Origin: an uncultured Clostridium sp.
GTDB taxonomy: Bacteria; Bacillota; Clostridia; Peptostreptococcales; Peptostreptococcaceae
Length of the DNA: 31,802 nt
Direction: 5' to 3'
NCBI GenBank assembly: GCA_900557165.1
Contig: USRS01000017.1
Location: 1-31,802 of the forward strand
Part shown: positions 16,091-23,732 of the stretch, one piece after another
Position numbering within the stretch: position 1 is the first letter of the stretch
Layout: each line of letters opens with the position of its first letter
Made by a program: the position numbers and the translations under genes
The notes under the pieces: model-generated
What the model saw: only the letters and a program-made list of their open reading frames with translations
What the model was told of the DNA's origin: nothing
Databases searched by the model: none

Positions 16091-17040
16091 TCAATAGGTT
16101 GTAATACATTAAGTTTAAATAATTCTTCCTCTGAATAATTAAATTTAGAGGAATTAGCATTTGATATGAATTTATGACAAGTTTTAAAATTTCTTAAAGT
16201 TATTTTTAAGTTTTTATATTCACTTATTAAGAAGATATTAATAAAGAACATGACTAAAAATACTTTTATAGTCAATAAATTAAAAGCAAATTTAAACTTA
16301 TTATATAAATTCTCCTCATGAATAAATAAACGTATAAGTCCATAGGCTTTCACATAGTCGTTTTGGGTGCTTATGGAATAATTTCTAACTATACTAGTCT
16401 TTCTAATTCTATAGTAGTAAAGAGTATCATTTATTATAGATACTTTTTTTACTTTATTAAATAACTTACACATGATAGCTATATCTTCATATTTTATAAG
16501 AGGAAATTGTAAATTATCAAATAATTCTCTTTTCCAAAGCTTATTCCATAAATAAGAATGGATAAGTATATCTGGAATTAAAGATTTTAAAATCTCTTCC
16601 TTAGAATATAATCCCTTAGATTTTTTATAAACTACTGGTAAAGAAAGCTTTGATCTTTCATAATATCTATAGAAATTGCAGATAACAACATCTGCATTAG
16701 TTTTACAACTTTCATTATATAATACTTCTAGGTAATTTTCTTTTACAAAATCATCACTATCTATAAAAACAATATAATCTCCACAAGCATTTGCTAAACC
16801 AGTGTTTCTTGCCACAGCCACCCCTTGATTTTTTTGAGAGATTACTTTGAAATTTTTTATTATTTTTTCATATTTTTTTAATATATGAAGAGAATTATCT
16901 GATGAACCATCATCTACACATATAACTTCATAGTCTTTAAAACTTTGATTATGAATGGAGTTCAAACATTGCTCTAAATAAATACTAGTATTATATACGG
17001 GAACAATGATACTTATAGTAGGTTTATCTTGTTTGAACAT
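16087..17040 (-). CDS. Family 2 glycosyltransferase
   Basis: The 317-aa protein has the GT-A fold signature: ISIIVPVYNTSIYLEQCLNS at the N-terminus, CVDDGSSDNS with the nucleotide-binding Asp pair, NQGVAVARNTGL, and the metal-binding DSDDFV. The C-terminal 120 residues contain one hydrophobic segment (LTIKVFLVMFFINIFLIS) that could anchor it to the membrane. It likely adds a sugar to a surface glycan or glycoprotein, but donor and acceptor are unknown. The start ATG 17040 follows AAAGGTGG; a GTG four codons upstream overlaps that site. It is monocistronic and divergent from the next gene. Confidence 0.88.
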   Translation of the reverse strand: MFKQDKPTISIIVPVYNTSIYLEQCLNSIHNQSFKDYEVICVDDGSSDNSLHILKKYEKIIKNFKVISQKNQGVAVARNTGLANACGDYIVFIDSDDFVKENYLEVLYNESCKTNADVVICNFYRYYERSKLSLPVVYKKSKGLYSKEEILKSLIPDILIHSYLWNKLWKRELFDNLQFPLIKYEDIAIMCKLFNKVKKVSIINDTLYYYRIRKTSIVRNYSISTQNDYVKAYGLIRLFIHEENLYNKFKFAFNLLTIKVFLVMFFINIFLISEYKNLKITLRNFKTCHKFISNANSSKFNYSEEELFKLNVLQPID

Positions 17041-17184
17041 ATTTATTTCCACCTTTCCAAGTATTGTCTCTTAAGTATATCATATAATTTATTACAATAA
17101 TTAATAAAAATGTATAAAAATACATATAAATTCATAATAATGATAATAGTTAAACTAAAATTAAAATGTTGTGGAGGTGTAAAC

Positions 17185-17730
17185 TTGTCAGATAACAAGG
17201 ATGTTAAGGTTTCTAAAAATATACATAAATGGGAAGAAGCAATAATTGAAATATTTCCTAAAGCAATCCCTAATAAATGTACATGGTACGATGAAATAGA
17301 TATGTTAAATATTTTATTTTCTTTATGTTATAAAAATTCAAATAATATTTTTTATCCTGATGGACAAGTACTTACTTTATATGGTGTAGATTTTTCTAAG
17401 GAAGATAATTGTTTAGAACTTGTAACAGAAGAGTCCTTAGATATAATAAAACCTAAGAAGCTTTCTTTTTACTTTGATAATAATTATATGTGGAGTTATT
17501 TTAGAATAGAAACATGTGATATGCTATCCATATTAGACAATAAAGCTGAAGAATATAGTGAAAAATTAAATAGTATAGAAAATGGGCAATATAATAGATA
17601 CGTTAAAAAATCTTCTTTTTTGATATTTCCTAAAGAATCACCTTTTAAGAATATATACAATAAGTCTTTTAATTCATTATCAGATAAAGAATTATCTCAA
17701 AAAATAGAAGAGCTAACGGGAATTAAATAA
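17185..17730 (+). CDS. Hypothetical protein, 181 aa, TTG start
   Basis: No family recognised. The TTG start 17185 is preferred because GGAGGTG lies 5 bases upstream; an ATG at 17110 has no ribosome site and would add an improbable hydrophobic/basic extension. The product is acidic and soluble, with aromatic-rich stretches (CTWYDEIDMLNILFSL, YFDNNYMWSYFRIETCDML). It has no signal peptide or membrane helix. It ends 87 bases before the deoD promoter and lacks a clear terminator, so some read-through into deoD is possible. Confidence 0.6.
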   Translation: MSDNKDVKVSKNIHKWEEAIIEIFPKAIPNKCTWYDEIDMLNILFSLCYKNSNNIFYPDGQVLTLYGVDFSKEDNCLELVTEESLDIIKPKKLSFYFDNNYMWSYFRIETCDMLSILDNKAEEYSEKLNSIENGQYNRYVKKSSFLIFPKESPFKNIYNKSFNSLSDKELSQKIEELTGIK

Positions 17731-17753
17731 AAAGTTCCTAAAACAAGATTAAG

Positions 17754-17765
17754 AAACAAATGTTC
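17754..17765. promoter_or_regulatory. LexA-box-like sequence upstream of deoD
   Basis: AAACAAATGTTC reads on the other strand as GAAC-ATTT-GTTT, the same GAAC-N4-GTTT form as the box on the lexA promoter in this window. It lies 51 bases upstream of the deoD -35 box. This could be chance. Confidence 0.3.
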
Positions 17766-17816
17766 TTTAATGTAAAATAGATCATATTACACTTAAGATT
17801 TAAATTTATTTATATG

Positions 17817-17845
17817 TTTACATTAAATTATGTCTATAATATAAT
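17817..17845 (+). promoter_or_regulatory. Predicted sigma-A promoter of deoD
   Basis: -35 TTTACA (17817-17822), 17-nt spacer, -10 TATAAT (17840-17845), followed by a leader of about 40 nt with AGGAGG before ATG 17893. Confidence 0.75.
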
Positions 17846-17892
17846 AGAGTAGAATAACATATTCATAAAGATAGTACATAGGAGGAAACAAT

Positions 17893-18612
17893 ATGAGTAA
17901 ATCACCAGTACCAACTCCTCATATAGAGGCACAAGTTGGAGACATAGCAGAAACAGTATTATTACCAGGAGATCCACTAAGAGCTAAGTTCATAGCAGAA
18001 AACTTCTTAGAAGATGTTGTACAATACAATACTGTAAGAGGAATGAATGGATATACAGGATACTATAAAGGAAAAAGAATATCAGTTCAAGGTTCAGGAA
18101 TGGGGATACCATCTATAGGAATATATTCATTTGAATTAATTCACTTCTATGGAGTTAAAAACCTTATAAGAATAGGTTCAGCTGGAGCTTTAAGTGATAA
18201 ATTAGACCTTTACGATATAGTTATAGGAATGAGTGCTTCAACAGATTCAAACTTTGCATCTCAATATAACTTACCAGGTACATATGCACCTACAGCAAGT
18301 TACGAATTACTTTCTAAAGCTGTAGAAGTAGCAAAAGAACAAGGTACTGACGTTCACGTTGGAAATATATTATCAAGTGATGTATTCTACGGTGATGAAG
18401 GGCTTGATGGTCTTAGAAAATGGACTAAAATGGGAGTTATGTGTGTAGAAATGGAAGCTGCTGGACTTTATATGAATGCAGCTAGAGCTGGAGTAAATGC
18501 TCTTGCTATACTTACAATATCAGATTGTCCACTAGAAGGTAAAGCAACTACTTCTCATGAAAGACAAGTAGCATTTACTAAAATGATGGATATAGCTTTA
18601 AACTTAGCATAA
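17893..18612 (+). CDS. deoD: Purine nucleoside phosphorylase DeoD type
   Basis: The 239-aa length is that of the hexameric bacterial DeoD family. It reversibly phosphorolyses purine (deoxy)nucleosides to the base and (deoxy)ribose-1-phosphate in the cytoplasm. Visible landmarks are the phosphate/ribose site LLPGDPLRAKFIAE, the conserved VRGMNGYTGYYKGKRISV and SGMGIPSIGIYS. IRIGSAGAL is the phosphorylase glycine-rich turn, and VEMEAAGLY is the ribose-binding MEA motif. LTISDCPLEGKATT contains the catalytic Asp of DeoD enzymes. No neighbouring deoA/deoB/deoC, so it is not in a deo operon here. Codon use is richer in GGA, CCA and CTT than its neighbours, consistent with good expression. Confidence 0.96.
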   Translation: MSKSPVPTPHIEAQVGDIAETVLLPGDPLRAKFIAENFLEDVVQYNTVRGMNGYTGYYKGKRISVQGSGMGIPSIGIYSFELIHFYGVKNLIRIGSAGALSDKLDLYDIVIGMSASTDSNFASQYNLPGTYAPTASYELLSKAVEVAKEQGTDVHVGNILSSDVFYGDEGLDGLRKWTKMGVMCVEMEAAGLYMNAARAGVNALAILTISDCPLEGKATTSHERQVAFTKMMDIALNLA

Positions 18613-18614
18613 AA

Positions 18615-18646
18615 AAAAGTCTTCTACATAAATGTAGAAGACTTTT
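18615..18646. terminator. Shared terminator between deoD and lexA
   Basis: A perfect 15-bp stem AAAAGTCTTCTACAT / ATGTAGAAGACTTTT with a 2-nt apex (a real loop opens a few pairs) and A/T runs on both sides. It serves both convergent genes. Confidence 0.88.
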
Positions 18647-19286
18647 ATAATGTTCTAAAAACGCCTCTGACAACGCCTATGACTTCGATATTTCTTTCAT
18701 CTAATACTATTGAATCCATAAATTCATTTTCTGGTTGTAATCTAACTAATCTGTCTTCTTTAAAAAATCTCTTAACAGTAGCATACTCACCATTTATAAG
18801 GGCAACAACTATGTCTGAATTTACCGCATAGTTACTTCTATCTACTATTACATAATCTTTATCAAGTATACCAGCACCTATCATACTTTCACCTTTTACA
18901 CGAAGAATAAAGTTGTCATTACCTTTAACTAAGTTGGCAGGTAGTGGAAAATATTCTTCTATGTTTTCGTTGGCTAGTATAGGATCTCCAGCAGTTATTT
19001 GTCCAACTAGGGGAATAGGTATAATTTCTTGATTAAGACCTAAAGCATCGTCTTTAATGTTTGATAAGATTTCAATTGCTCTAGGTTTAGTTGGATCCCT
19101 TCTTATGTATCCTAATTTTTCAAGTTTATTTAAATGACCATGAACAGTTGATGTAGATTTTAGCCCTACGGCAGCACATATTTCTCTTACAGAAGGTGGA
19201 TAACCTTTAAGTAATTGTTGTTCTTTGATAAATTCAAAAATCTCAATTTGTTTTTCATTTAAATCCACGTACATAAAATCACTCAT
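18645..19286 (-). CDS. lexA: LexA SOS-response repressor
   Basis: The 213-aa protein is a standard LexA. Residues about 8-70 are the winged helix (LNEKQIEIFEFI, PPSVREICAAVGLKSTSTVHGHL, LGYIRRDPTKPRAIEI). The autocleavage site ITAGDP has the Ala99-Gly100 bond. The S24 protease domain has nucleophile Ser134 in GESMIGAGI and general-base Lys172 in ATVKRFF. It represses DNA-damage genes and cleaves itself when RecA is activated. GESMIGAG differs slightly from the usual GDSMIEAG, but the key Ser is kept. The start may be ATG 19286 or ATG 19274 (MYVDLNEKQ); neither has a strong ribosome site, and the shorter form matches the common family start. A LexA box overlaps its promoter, so autoregulation is expected. 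Confidence 0.95.
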   Translation of the reverse strand: MSDFMYVDLNEKQIEIFEFIKEQQLLKGYPPSVREICAAVGLKSTSTVHGHLNKLEKLGYIRRDPTKPRAIEILSNIKDDALGLNQEIIPIPLVGQITAGDPILANENIEEYFPLPANLVKGNDNFILRVKGESMIGAGILDKDYVIVDRSNYAVNSDIVVALINGEYATVKRFFKEDRLVRLQPENEFMDSIVLDERNIEVIGVVRGVFRTL

Positions 19287-19314
19287 TTCTTAGTAAATTT
19301 AGTTTATTACTTAT

Positions 19315-19343
19315 ATTGTAACACAATGATGGTCACGTTACAA
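19315..19343 (-). promoter_or_regulatory. Predicted lexA promoter
   Basis: On the minus strand -35 TTGTAA (19343-19338), 17-nt spacer, -10 TACAAT (19320-19315), about 28 bases upstream of the first lexA start. Confidence 0.7.
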
Positions 19344-19353
19344 ACATTTGTTC
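19342..19353 (-). promoter_or_regulatory. LexA box on the lexA promoter
   Basis: Minus strand GAACAAATGTTT fits the Firmicute LexA consensus GAAC-N4-GTTC/T. It overlaps the -35 box by two bases, a classic position for repression. Confidence 0.75.
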
Positions 19354-19388
19354 CTAGATGTATTATTTACAATAAAGTGACAATAAAA

Positions 19389-20558
19389 CTATTCGTTACT
19401 ATCATTGTAACTGTTTTCGTCAATTATTTCATCATTTATTTTTTCATCTATCCATTCAAAATTATTTACGATATCTCTTTTGATATTTTTCTTATGTGCA
19501 GCATAAAGTTGTGTAGTAGTTACGTTGTCGTGATCTAGCAGTGTTTTTACATCATAAATGGAAAAGCCTGATTGTATTAAAGATGTTGCTGCTGTGGCTC
19601 TTAATTTATGAGGACTATAACCATTTGTCCTAGATGTATTCATACAAATAGATGTGTATTTTTTCACAAGCTCTCTAATAGACTTAGGAGTGATACGCTT
19701 TTTTTGTAAAGATAAAAATAAAGCGTCTTTAACTTCATCGTCTAATAAATCAGAAGAAGGTCTTTCATGGTGTATATAGTCTTTTACAACGTATTCACAA
19801 GTTTTATTAATAGGCATTAAAACTTCTTTGCCTCTTTTTCTATAAATTTTAAATTCACCTCTAGAAAAGTTAAAAGAGGAGATGTTAAGCTCACGAAGCT
19901 CATTTAATCTTAGTCCGTAAGTTACAAATAAAGCTAAAATGGCTTTGTCTCTAAGTTTAGTTTTCTTCCAATAAACAAGTTCTTTTTCTGTTAAACCTTG
20001 GCCAGTTTCCACTGCATCAAGCATTATGGCAACTTCGTCAATATCAAGCCTTTTGATGGCGTCTGGCTGAGGTTTAGGAAGCTTGATTGGGTTAAATCCA
20101 TCGGTGATATTTTTGTCTAGTTGTTCATTTCTATATAAAAATTTAAATAGAGTAGAGATGGATGATTTTTTTCTAGCTAAGGCACGATTGTTGTTTTCAT
20201 AAATTAAAGTGTTGTTTTCTTTTTCCTTGTAATATCTAGGACAAAAGTCACCAAGATAAAGGTTTATGTCTCTGGCTTTTATTTTATTGAATTCTTCTAA
20301 TGTTATATCTTTAGGCGTTTGGGCCTTTGATAAAGTAGTTTCATCTACTATGTAGTTACAGAAGAAGTGGATATCTTCTAAATAAGCTGAACGGGTAGAA
20401 ACGGCCACAGAGCCTTTTAGATAGATGAAATAATCTTTCATAAAGGCAGGAAGCTTATTTTCGTAAGATATACATTTTTCTATGATTTTATGATCACGCA
20501 AAACTATGTTGTCAGGTTTGTCAGATTTATTGTTGATTTTAATATTTTTGTTTTCCAT
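19389..20558 (-). CDS. Tyrosine recombinase (XerC/D-like integrase)
   Basis: The 389-aa protein has a basic lead of about 35 residues, an N-terminal SAM-like core-binding domain (about 35-145) and a catalytic domain with all active-site residues. These are Arg217 in GLRLNEL, Lys244 in KRGKE, His317 and Arg320 in PHKLR, His343 in LLDHDNV, and nucleophile Tyr352 in TTTQLYAAH. It breaks and rejoins DNA at specific sites. It lies upstream of lexA in the same direction with no clear terminator between, so it may share transcripts with the SOS regulator. It is longer than XerC/XerD (about 300 aa), so it is more likely a chromosomally fixed recombinase of unknown target than the dif recombinase. No phage genes adjoin it. 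Confidence 0.88.
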   Translation of the reverse strand: MENKNIKINNKSDKPDNIVLRDHKIIEKCISYENKLPAFMKDYFIYLKGSVAVSTRSAYLEDIHFFCNYIVDETTLSKAQTPKDITLEEFNKIKARDINLYLGDFCPRYYKEKENNTLIYENNNRALARKKSSISTLFKFLYRNEQLDKNITDGFNPIKLPKPQPDAIKRLDIDEVAIMLDAVETGQGLTEKELVYWKKTKLRDKAILALFVTYGLRLNELRELNISSFNFSRGEFKIYRKRGKEVLMPINKTCEYVVKDYIHHERPSSDLLDDEVKDALFLSLQKKRITPKSIRELVKKYTSICMNTSRTNGYSPHKLRATAATSLIQSGFSIYDVKTLLDHDNVTTTQLYAAHKKNIKRDIVNNFEWIDEKINDEIIDENSYNDSNE

Positions 20559-20657
20559 ATAAATTCCACCTTATTTTATATTCATAGTAAAAAATAACAT
20601 AATTGAATAAAAGTTACAACAATAAAATAAATAATTAAGTATATACAAAAGGGGCTA

Positions 20658-20738
20658 AAATAGGGGCACTATTTGAAAATACATACAACTAGTTCCTAAA
20701 TATACATTTAGAAACTAATATGACTTAGTCCCCTATTT
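20658..20738. repeat. Nested inverted repeats in the recombinase leader
   Basis: The outer arms AAATAGGGGCACTA (20658-20671) and TAGTCCCCTATTT (20726-20738) match with a single inserted C. Inside lies GTTCCTAAAT-ATAC-ATTTAGAAAC (20691-20714) with one mismatch. Together they form a two-tier structure 100-180 bases upstream of the recombinase start. It may be a structured leader RNA or a recombinase-bound DNA site; neither is proven. Confidence 0.6.
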
Positions 20739-20786
20739 ATAAATATATATTAAAATAATTGATTTTTTATTATAACAAAGTATAAT

Positions 20787-20821
20787 AAAAAAATCGTAAT
20801 ATATACTATTACGATTTTTTT
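20787..20821 (-). terminator. Strong terminator of the 58-aa gene
   Basis: A perfect 15-bp stem AAAAAAATCGTAATA / TATTACGATTTTTTT with loop TATAC. It overlaps the stop codon of the minus-strand small gene and would stop transcription from either side. Confidence 0.88.
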
Positions 20822-20985
20822 ATAGAGTTTAATTCCTTGATTATAAAATGTGAAGCAATTAAAGATAAAAAATAGCTTATAGTCCCATCATTTGTACCGA
20901 AAATACCTCCAACTACTAAGAATAGTAAAATTGATAAAATAATGACCTCAACTATGTATACTAATTGATTTATATTAAAATCCAA
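20809..20985 (-). CDS. Small membrane protein, 58 aa, TTG start
   Basis: This short gene is fully equipped. It has a TTGAAA-17-TATAAT promoter, an AGGGGG ribosome site 8-9 bases before TTG 20985, and a strong terminator at its stop. The product begins MDFNINQLVYIVEV. It has two hydrophobic segments, IILSILLFLVVGGIFG (about 15-30) and ISYFLSLIASHFII (about 36-49), and a basic end KELNSIKKS. I do not recognise a family. A two-helix inner-membrane protein is the most that can be said. The adjacent AT-rich DNA to 21198 holds no further gene that I can support. Confidence 0.72.
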   Translation of the reverse strand: MDFNINQLVYIVEVIILSILLFLVVGGIFGTNDGTISYFLSLIASHFIIKELNSIKKS

Positions 20986-21039
20986 TGTTGTAATCCCCCT
21001 TATTTTGAATTCCCCTGTATTTTAGAATTTCTTATTTCC

Positions 21040-21068
21040 ATTATATAAGTATTCTATTCATATTTCAA
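21040..21068 (-). promoter_or_regulatory. Predicted promoter of the 58-aa membrane protein gene
   Basis: Minus strand -35 TTGAAA (21068-21063), 17-nt spacer, -10 TATAAT (21045-21040), giving a leader of about 50 nt. Confidence 0.7.
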
Positions 21069-21198
21069 TCACTTTTAATATGATACTCTTCTTTATTTCA
21101 GTAATTTATACCATAAAAGGAATTGATATATATAGCTTCAAAATAAATTTTTAAGCTTCTTTATAATAAAACAATAATTTTAAAATTTTTACTAAAAA

Positions 21199-21231
21199 AA
21201 TAATCATGCAAATTAAATTTACATGATTATT
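21199..21231 (-). terminator. Terminator of spoVS
   Basis: Minus strand AATAATCATG / CATGATTATT with a 13-nt loop followed by TTTTT, 17 bases past the spoVS stop. Confidence 0.75.
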
Positions 21232-21247
21232 CCTATAAAAATATATA

Positions 21248-21508
21248 CTATCTAGGCTCAATGATTAATTTTATAGCTGTTTTTTGTTCGCCGTCAATTT
21301 CTATATCAGTAAATGCAGGAACACATATTAAATCAAGACCACTTGGTGCAACAAAACCTCTTGCTATGGCAATTGATTTTATAGCTTGATTTAAAGCACC
21401 TGCACCTATTGCTTGTATCTCTGCACTTCCCTTCTCCCTTAGTACTCCTGCTAAAGCTCCAGCTACAGAGTTAGGATTAGACTTTGATGAAACTTTTAAT
21501 ACTTCCAT
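21248..21508 (-). CDS. spoVS: Stage V sporulation protein S
   Basis: The 86-aa protein is a near-textbook SpoVS: MEVLKVSSKSNPNSVAGALA, QAIGAGALNQAIKSIAIARG, then a conserved PAFTDIEIDGEQKTAIKLI. SpoVS is an Alba-like fold protein needed for spore coat assembly and cortex formation in Bacillus. It is regulated early in sporulation in that genus and is widely kept in spore-forming Clostridia. The start has AAGGGGG. It is monocistronic with its own terminator. Its presence supports a spore-forming host. Confidence 0.96.
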   Translation of the reverse strand: MEVLKVSSKSNPNSVAGALAGVLREKGSAEIQAIGAGALNQAIKSIAIARGFVAPSGLDLICVPAFTDIEIDGEQKTAIKLIIEPR

Positions 21509-21696
21509 TTCAATATCCCCCTTGATTTGTTTTATAAAATTATTTTTTATTAAAATGCTACATATATTTAAATGATAAAATAGTATCTTAAAGTACTAAA
21601 AAATCGTTATAGTTATATTTCTATATAAAGAAGTCAAATACCTTTATTTATTTTATATAAAAAATATATTTTTGGTAATGTAAATTGATATGATAA

Positions 21697-22365
21697 TTAT
21701 TTAATTGTACTATTTTTTTTAGAATGTAGATTTTCTTTTTCTTTTTTAAGCTTTGTTAAATATTGTGGTGACAAACCTGTTATTTCTCTTATGAAGTCCA
21801 TGTTAGAGTTTTTATCTATTAAATTAATAGCCATTTCTCTTTTAGTTGATAAGCATTCATTGTTATTTGGAGGTTTGTTTGTTAAAAGAGGGTTTAATTC
21901 AGCTTCATCAGAGTTTTCATCACAAGCTTCTTTTTTAGAAGTTTGTTCCTTTAGAGGATTTTTTATTAATTTATTACTTAATTTGTTAAATGTATATTGA
22001 ATAAGTGATAATATATCGCTAAATAATATGACTAGTGCTGCTGGTATGAAGTAAATAAGACATCCTAGTAAACCTACAATAGCTGCTGAGTATTTTAAGA
22101 CTCTATTTATTTTGCTTACTCTCATACCTAGTACTTTTTTATCTTTATAATCTTTTATTACAGGTATGAACATGGCGCTAAGGAAGGTTAATATACACAG
22201 AGGATATAATATGTAACTTGAAAGTATTTGGTTGAAGTTTAATGTATCGTAATTGCCACCTAAAGTAGAATATAAGAGAAGGTCTCCATTTAAGTAACCA
22301 TATATACATGAAACCATGCCTATGACACTTCCTAAGGCTTGGCTATACCATTTGTAAAACTTCAT
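21697..22365 (-). CDS. Membrane protein with C-terminal HTH-like tail, unknown function
   Basis: From ATG 22365 (AGGAG upstream; the GTG at 22377 overlaps that site) the product is 222 aa. It has about four hydrophobic segments in the first 130 residues (SVIGMVSCIYGYL, ILYPLCILTFLSAMFIPVI, YSAAIVGLLGCLIYF, ALVILFSDILSLI). A polar Glu/Asn/Lys linker follows. The last 45 residues read EMAINLIDKNSNMDFIREI then TGLSPQYLTKLKKEK. That tail matches a helix-turn-helix pattern (A.NLI.K...I.EITGLS...L.KLK) frequent at the end of Rpn/PD-(D/E)XK transposase-type proteins. A membrane-bound protein with a possible DNA- or partner-binding tail is unusual; no family is recognised. Confidence 0.65.
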   Translation of the reverse strand: MKFYKWYSQALGSVIGMVSCIYGYLNGDLLLYSTLGGNYDTLNFNQILSSYILYPLCILTFLSAMFIPVIKDYKDKKVLGMRVSKINRVLKYSAAIVGLLGCLIYFIPAALVILFSDILSLIQYTFNKLSNKLIKNPLKEQTSKKEACDENSDEAELNPLLTNKPPNNNECLSTKREMAINLIDKNSNMDFIREITGLSPQYLTKLKKEKENLHSKKNSTIK

Positions 22366-22548
22366 TAAATAAATCACTCCTTGATTATAAAATAGGACTA
22401 TATAATATGGATATGATTTATATTAATGAAATATTTCTTTTATTAAATTTCTAAATAAAATAAGAAAATATCTTTAAATTTATAATGAAAACATATATAA
22501 TTTTATTACATTATAAAATACATCAATGAGTGAATAGGAGCATAATAT

Positions 22549-22821
22549 ATGACTGAAAGTATAGAAGCTATTTATAAAATATTGTTTTTAGTATTTTCTG
22601 TAATGTGGATAGGAAATATATTGTTATTTAGATCTGAGAGGCAAATAATTATTAATCCAATTTTGATACTTATATCTTCTCTTTTAGTGTTCTTACCAAA
22701 TACAGGTGGAGTTTTATTTGGTTTTGACATTGAAGATATTAAATCTACTTTATATGTAGCTTATTATTTGATCGTTGTATGGGGGATAATTATAACGAGA
22801 AGGAAAACAGATTTATTCTAA
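22549..22821 (+). CDS. Small membrane protein, 90 aa
   Basis: Three hydrophobic segments are visible: about 8-27 (YKILFLVFSVMWIGNILLF), 34-50 (IINPILILISSLLVFLP) and 67-83 (LYVAYYLIVVWGIIIT). A basic end RRKTDLF points to an inside C-terminus. The ribosome site AGGAG is 8 bases before ATG. A strong terminator begins at the stop codon, so the gene is a single unit. Function unknown; it has the look of a small accessory integral membrane protein. Confidence 0.65.
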   Translation: MTESIEAIYKILFLVFSVMWIGNILLFRSERQIIINPILILISSLLVFLPNTGGVLFGFDIEDIKSTLYVAYYLIVVWGIIITRRKTDLF

Positions 22822-22846
22822 AAAAAAGGCCAAAAGGCCTTTTTTT
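22821..22846. terminator. Terminator after the 90-aa membrane protein gene
   Basis: AAAAAAAGGCC-AAAA-GGCCTTTTTTT. It also serves the convergent leucine-rich-repeat gene. Confidence 0.9.
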
Positions 22847-22861
22847 AATTTGAAGCGAATT

Positions 22862-23605
22862 TTATTTTACACTAGCTTTTATTATGGTAGTGGCGTTAGG
22901 TAGCTTATCTTTGTTTAAGCTTATTACTATGTAATATACACCTTTTTTATTGCCGGCTGTACAAGTTCCTTTTATGTTGTCTATAGACATGTTTGCAGGA
23001 TTGTTTGATTCAATGCATAAATCTATGTCTGAAGGTAATACATTTGTCACTTCCCAGTATTTTGGATAAGCATCTATATTTTTTTTAAGTAGACTTCTTA
23101 AGTTTACTTTTTCATTTTTGTCTAGGATTATATGTCTTTTCTTGGATGATAGTTCATATTGATATCTTTCATCACTTATGAAGTTTAAGTCGTAGTCAAT
23201 TTTTACGCCTTTGTCTATTAAGGTGTTTATGGTGTTGATTTCAGTAAGGTAGTTATTAGCTATGTTTATGTATTTAATTTTATTAAGTGTGGTTATCTCT
23301 GGTGGTAAGGAACTTATTTCATTATTCCAAAAGACAAATTTGTCTATGCTTTTTAATGTAGATATGCCTGTAAGGTCTTTTATATCTTCATTGCTGGCAT
23401 AAAACTCTCCTTCTAAGTTGTTTAACTTAGATATGGTGATGTCTTCGTGGGAAAAATAGTCTTTGACTACTGATCTTAGGTTATCGTCTGGGAATATATA
23501 TTTTAGCTCCTCTTGGGATAGGGGTATATTATCGTTTTTTATGGATATTAAACCAGTTGAAAGGATTAGCATTAAAATTAATGAGCAAAATTTAATTAAC
23601 TTCAT
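22862..23605 (-). CDS. Secreted leucine-rich repeat (internalin-like) protein
   Basis: The 247-aa product starts with a signal peptide (MKLIKFCSLILMLILSTGLIS). Next is the internalin-type cap IFPDDNLRSVVKDYF followed by ITISKLNNLEG. Two to three LRR units follow: IKDLTGISTLKSIDKFVFWNN, EISSLPPEITTLNKIKYINIANN, and YLTEINTINTLIDKG. The C-terminal 90 residues are a beta-rich domain without repeats, with single Cys residues. No LPXTG or S-layer anchor is seen, so it is probably released or held non-covalently. Protein binding is the general LRR role; the partner is unknown. Its GGGAGG ribosome site is part of a hairpin in the leader. Confidence 0.78.
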   Translation of the reverse strand: MKLIKFCSLILMLILSTGLISIKNDNIPLSQEELKYIFPDDNLRSVVKDYFSHEDITISKLNNLEGEFYASNEDIKDLTGISTLKSIDKFVFWNNEISSLPPEITTLNKIKYINIANNYLTEINTINTLIDKGVKIDYDLNFISDERYQYELSSKKRHIILDKNEKVNLRSLLKKNIDAYPKYWEVTNVLPSDIDLCIESNNPANMSIDNIKGTCTAGNKKGVYYIVISLNKDKLPNATTIIKASVK

Positions 23606-23662
23606 AATAAAAAACCTCCCACAAAATAGTATATTACTAAATTTCTATGGAAGGTTTTTATT
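23606..23662 (-). promoter_or_regulatory. Leader hairpin overlapping the ribosome site of the LRR gene
   Basis: On the minus strand AATAAAAACCTTCC (23662-23649) can pair with GGGAGGTTTTTTATT (23620-23606), which carries the Shine-Dalgarno GGGAGG of the LRR gene. The pairing has small bulges. The T run in the right arm means it could also be the trmB terminator. Confidence 0.5.
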
Positions 23663-23732
23663 CCCTTGTGGTAGATGATTCCTTTCGTACAATTTATTAA
23701 TGTAAATTTCTACTTCATTTTATTTATTAATG

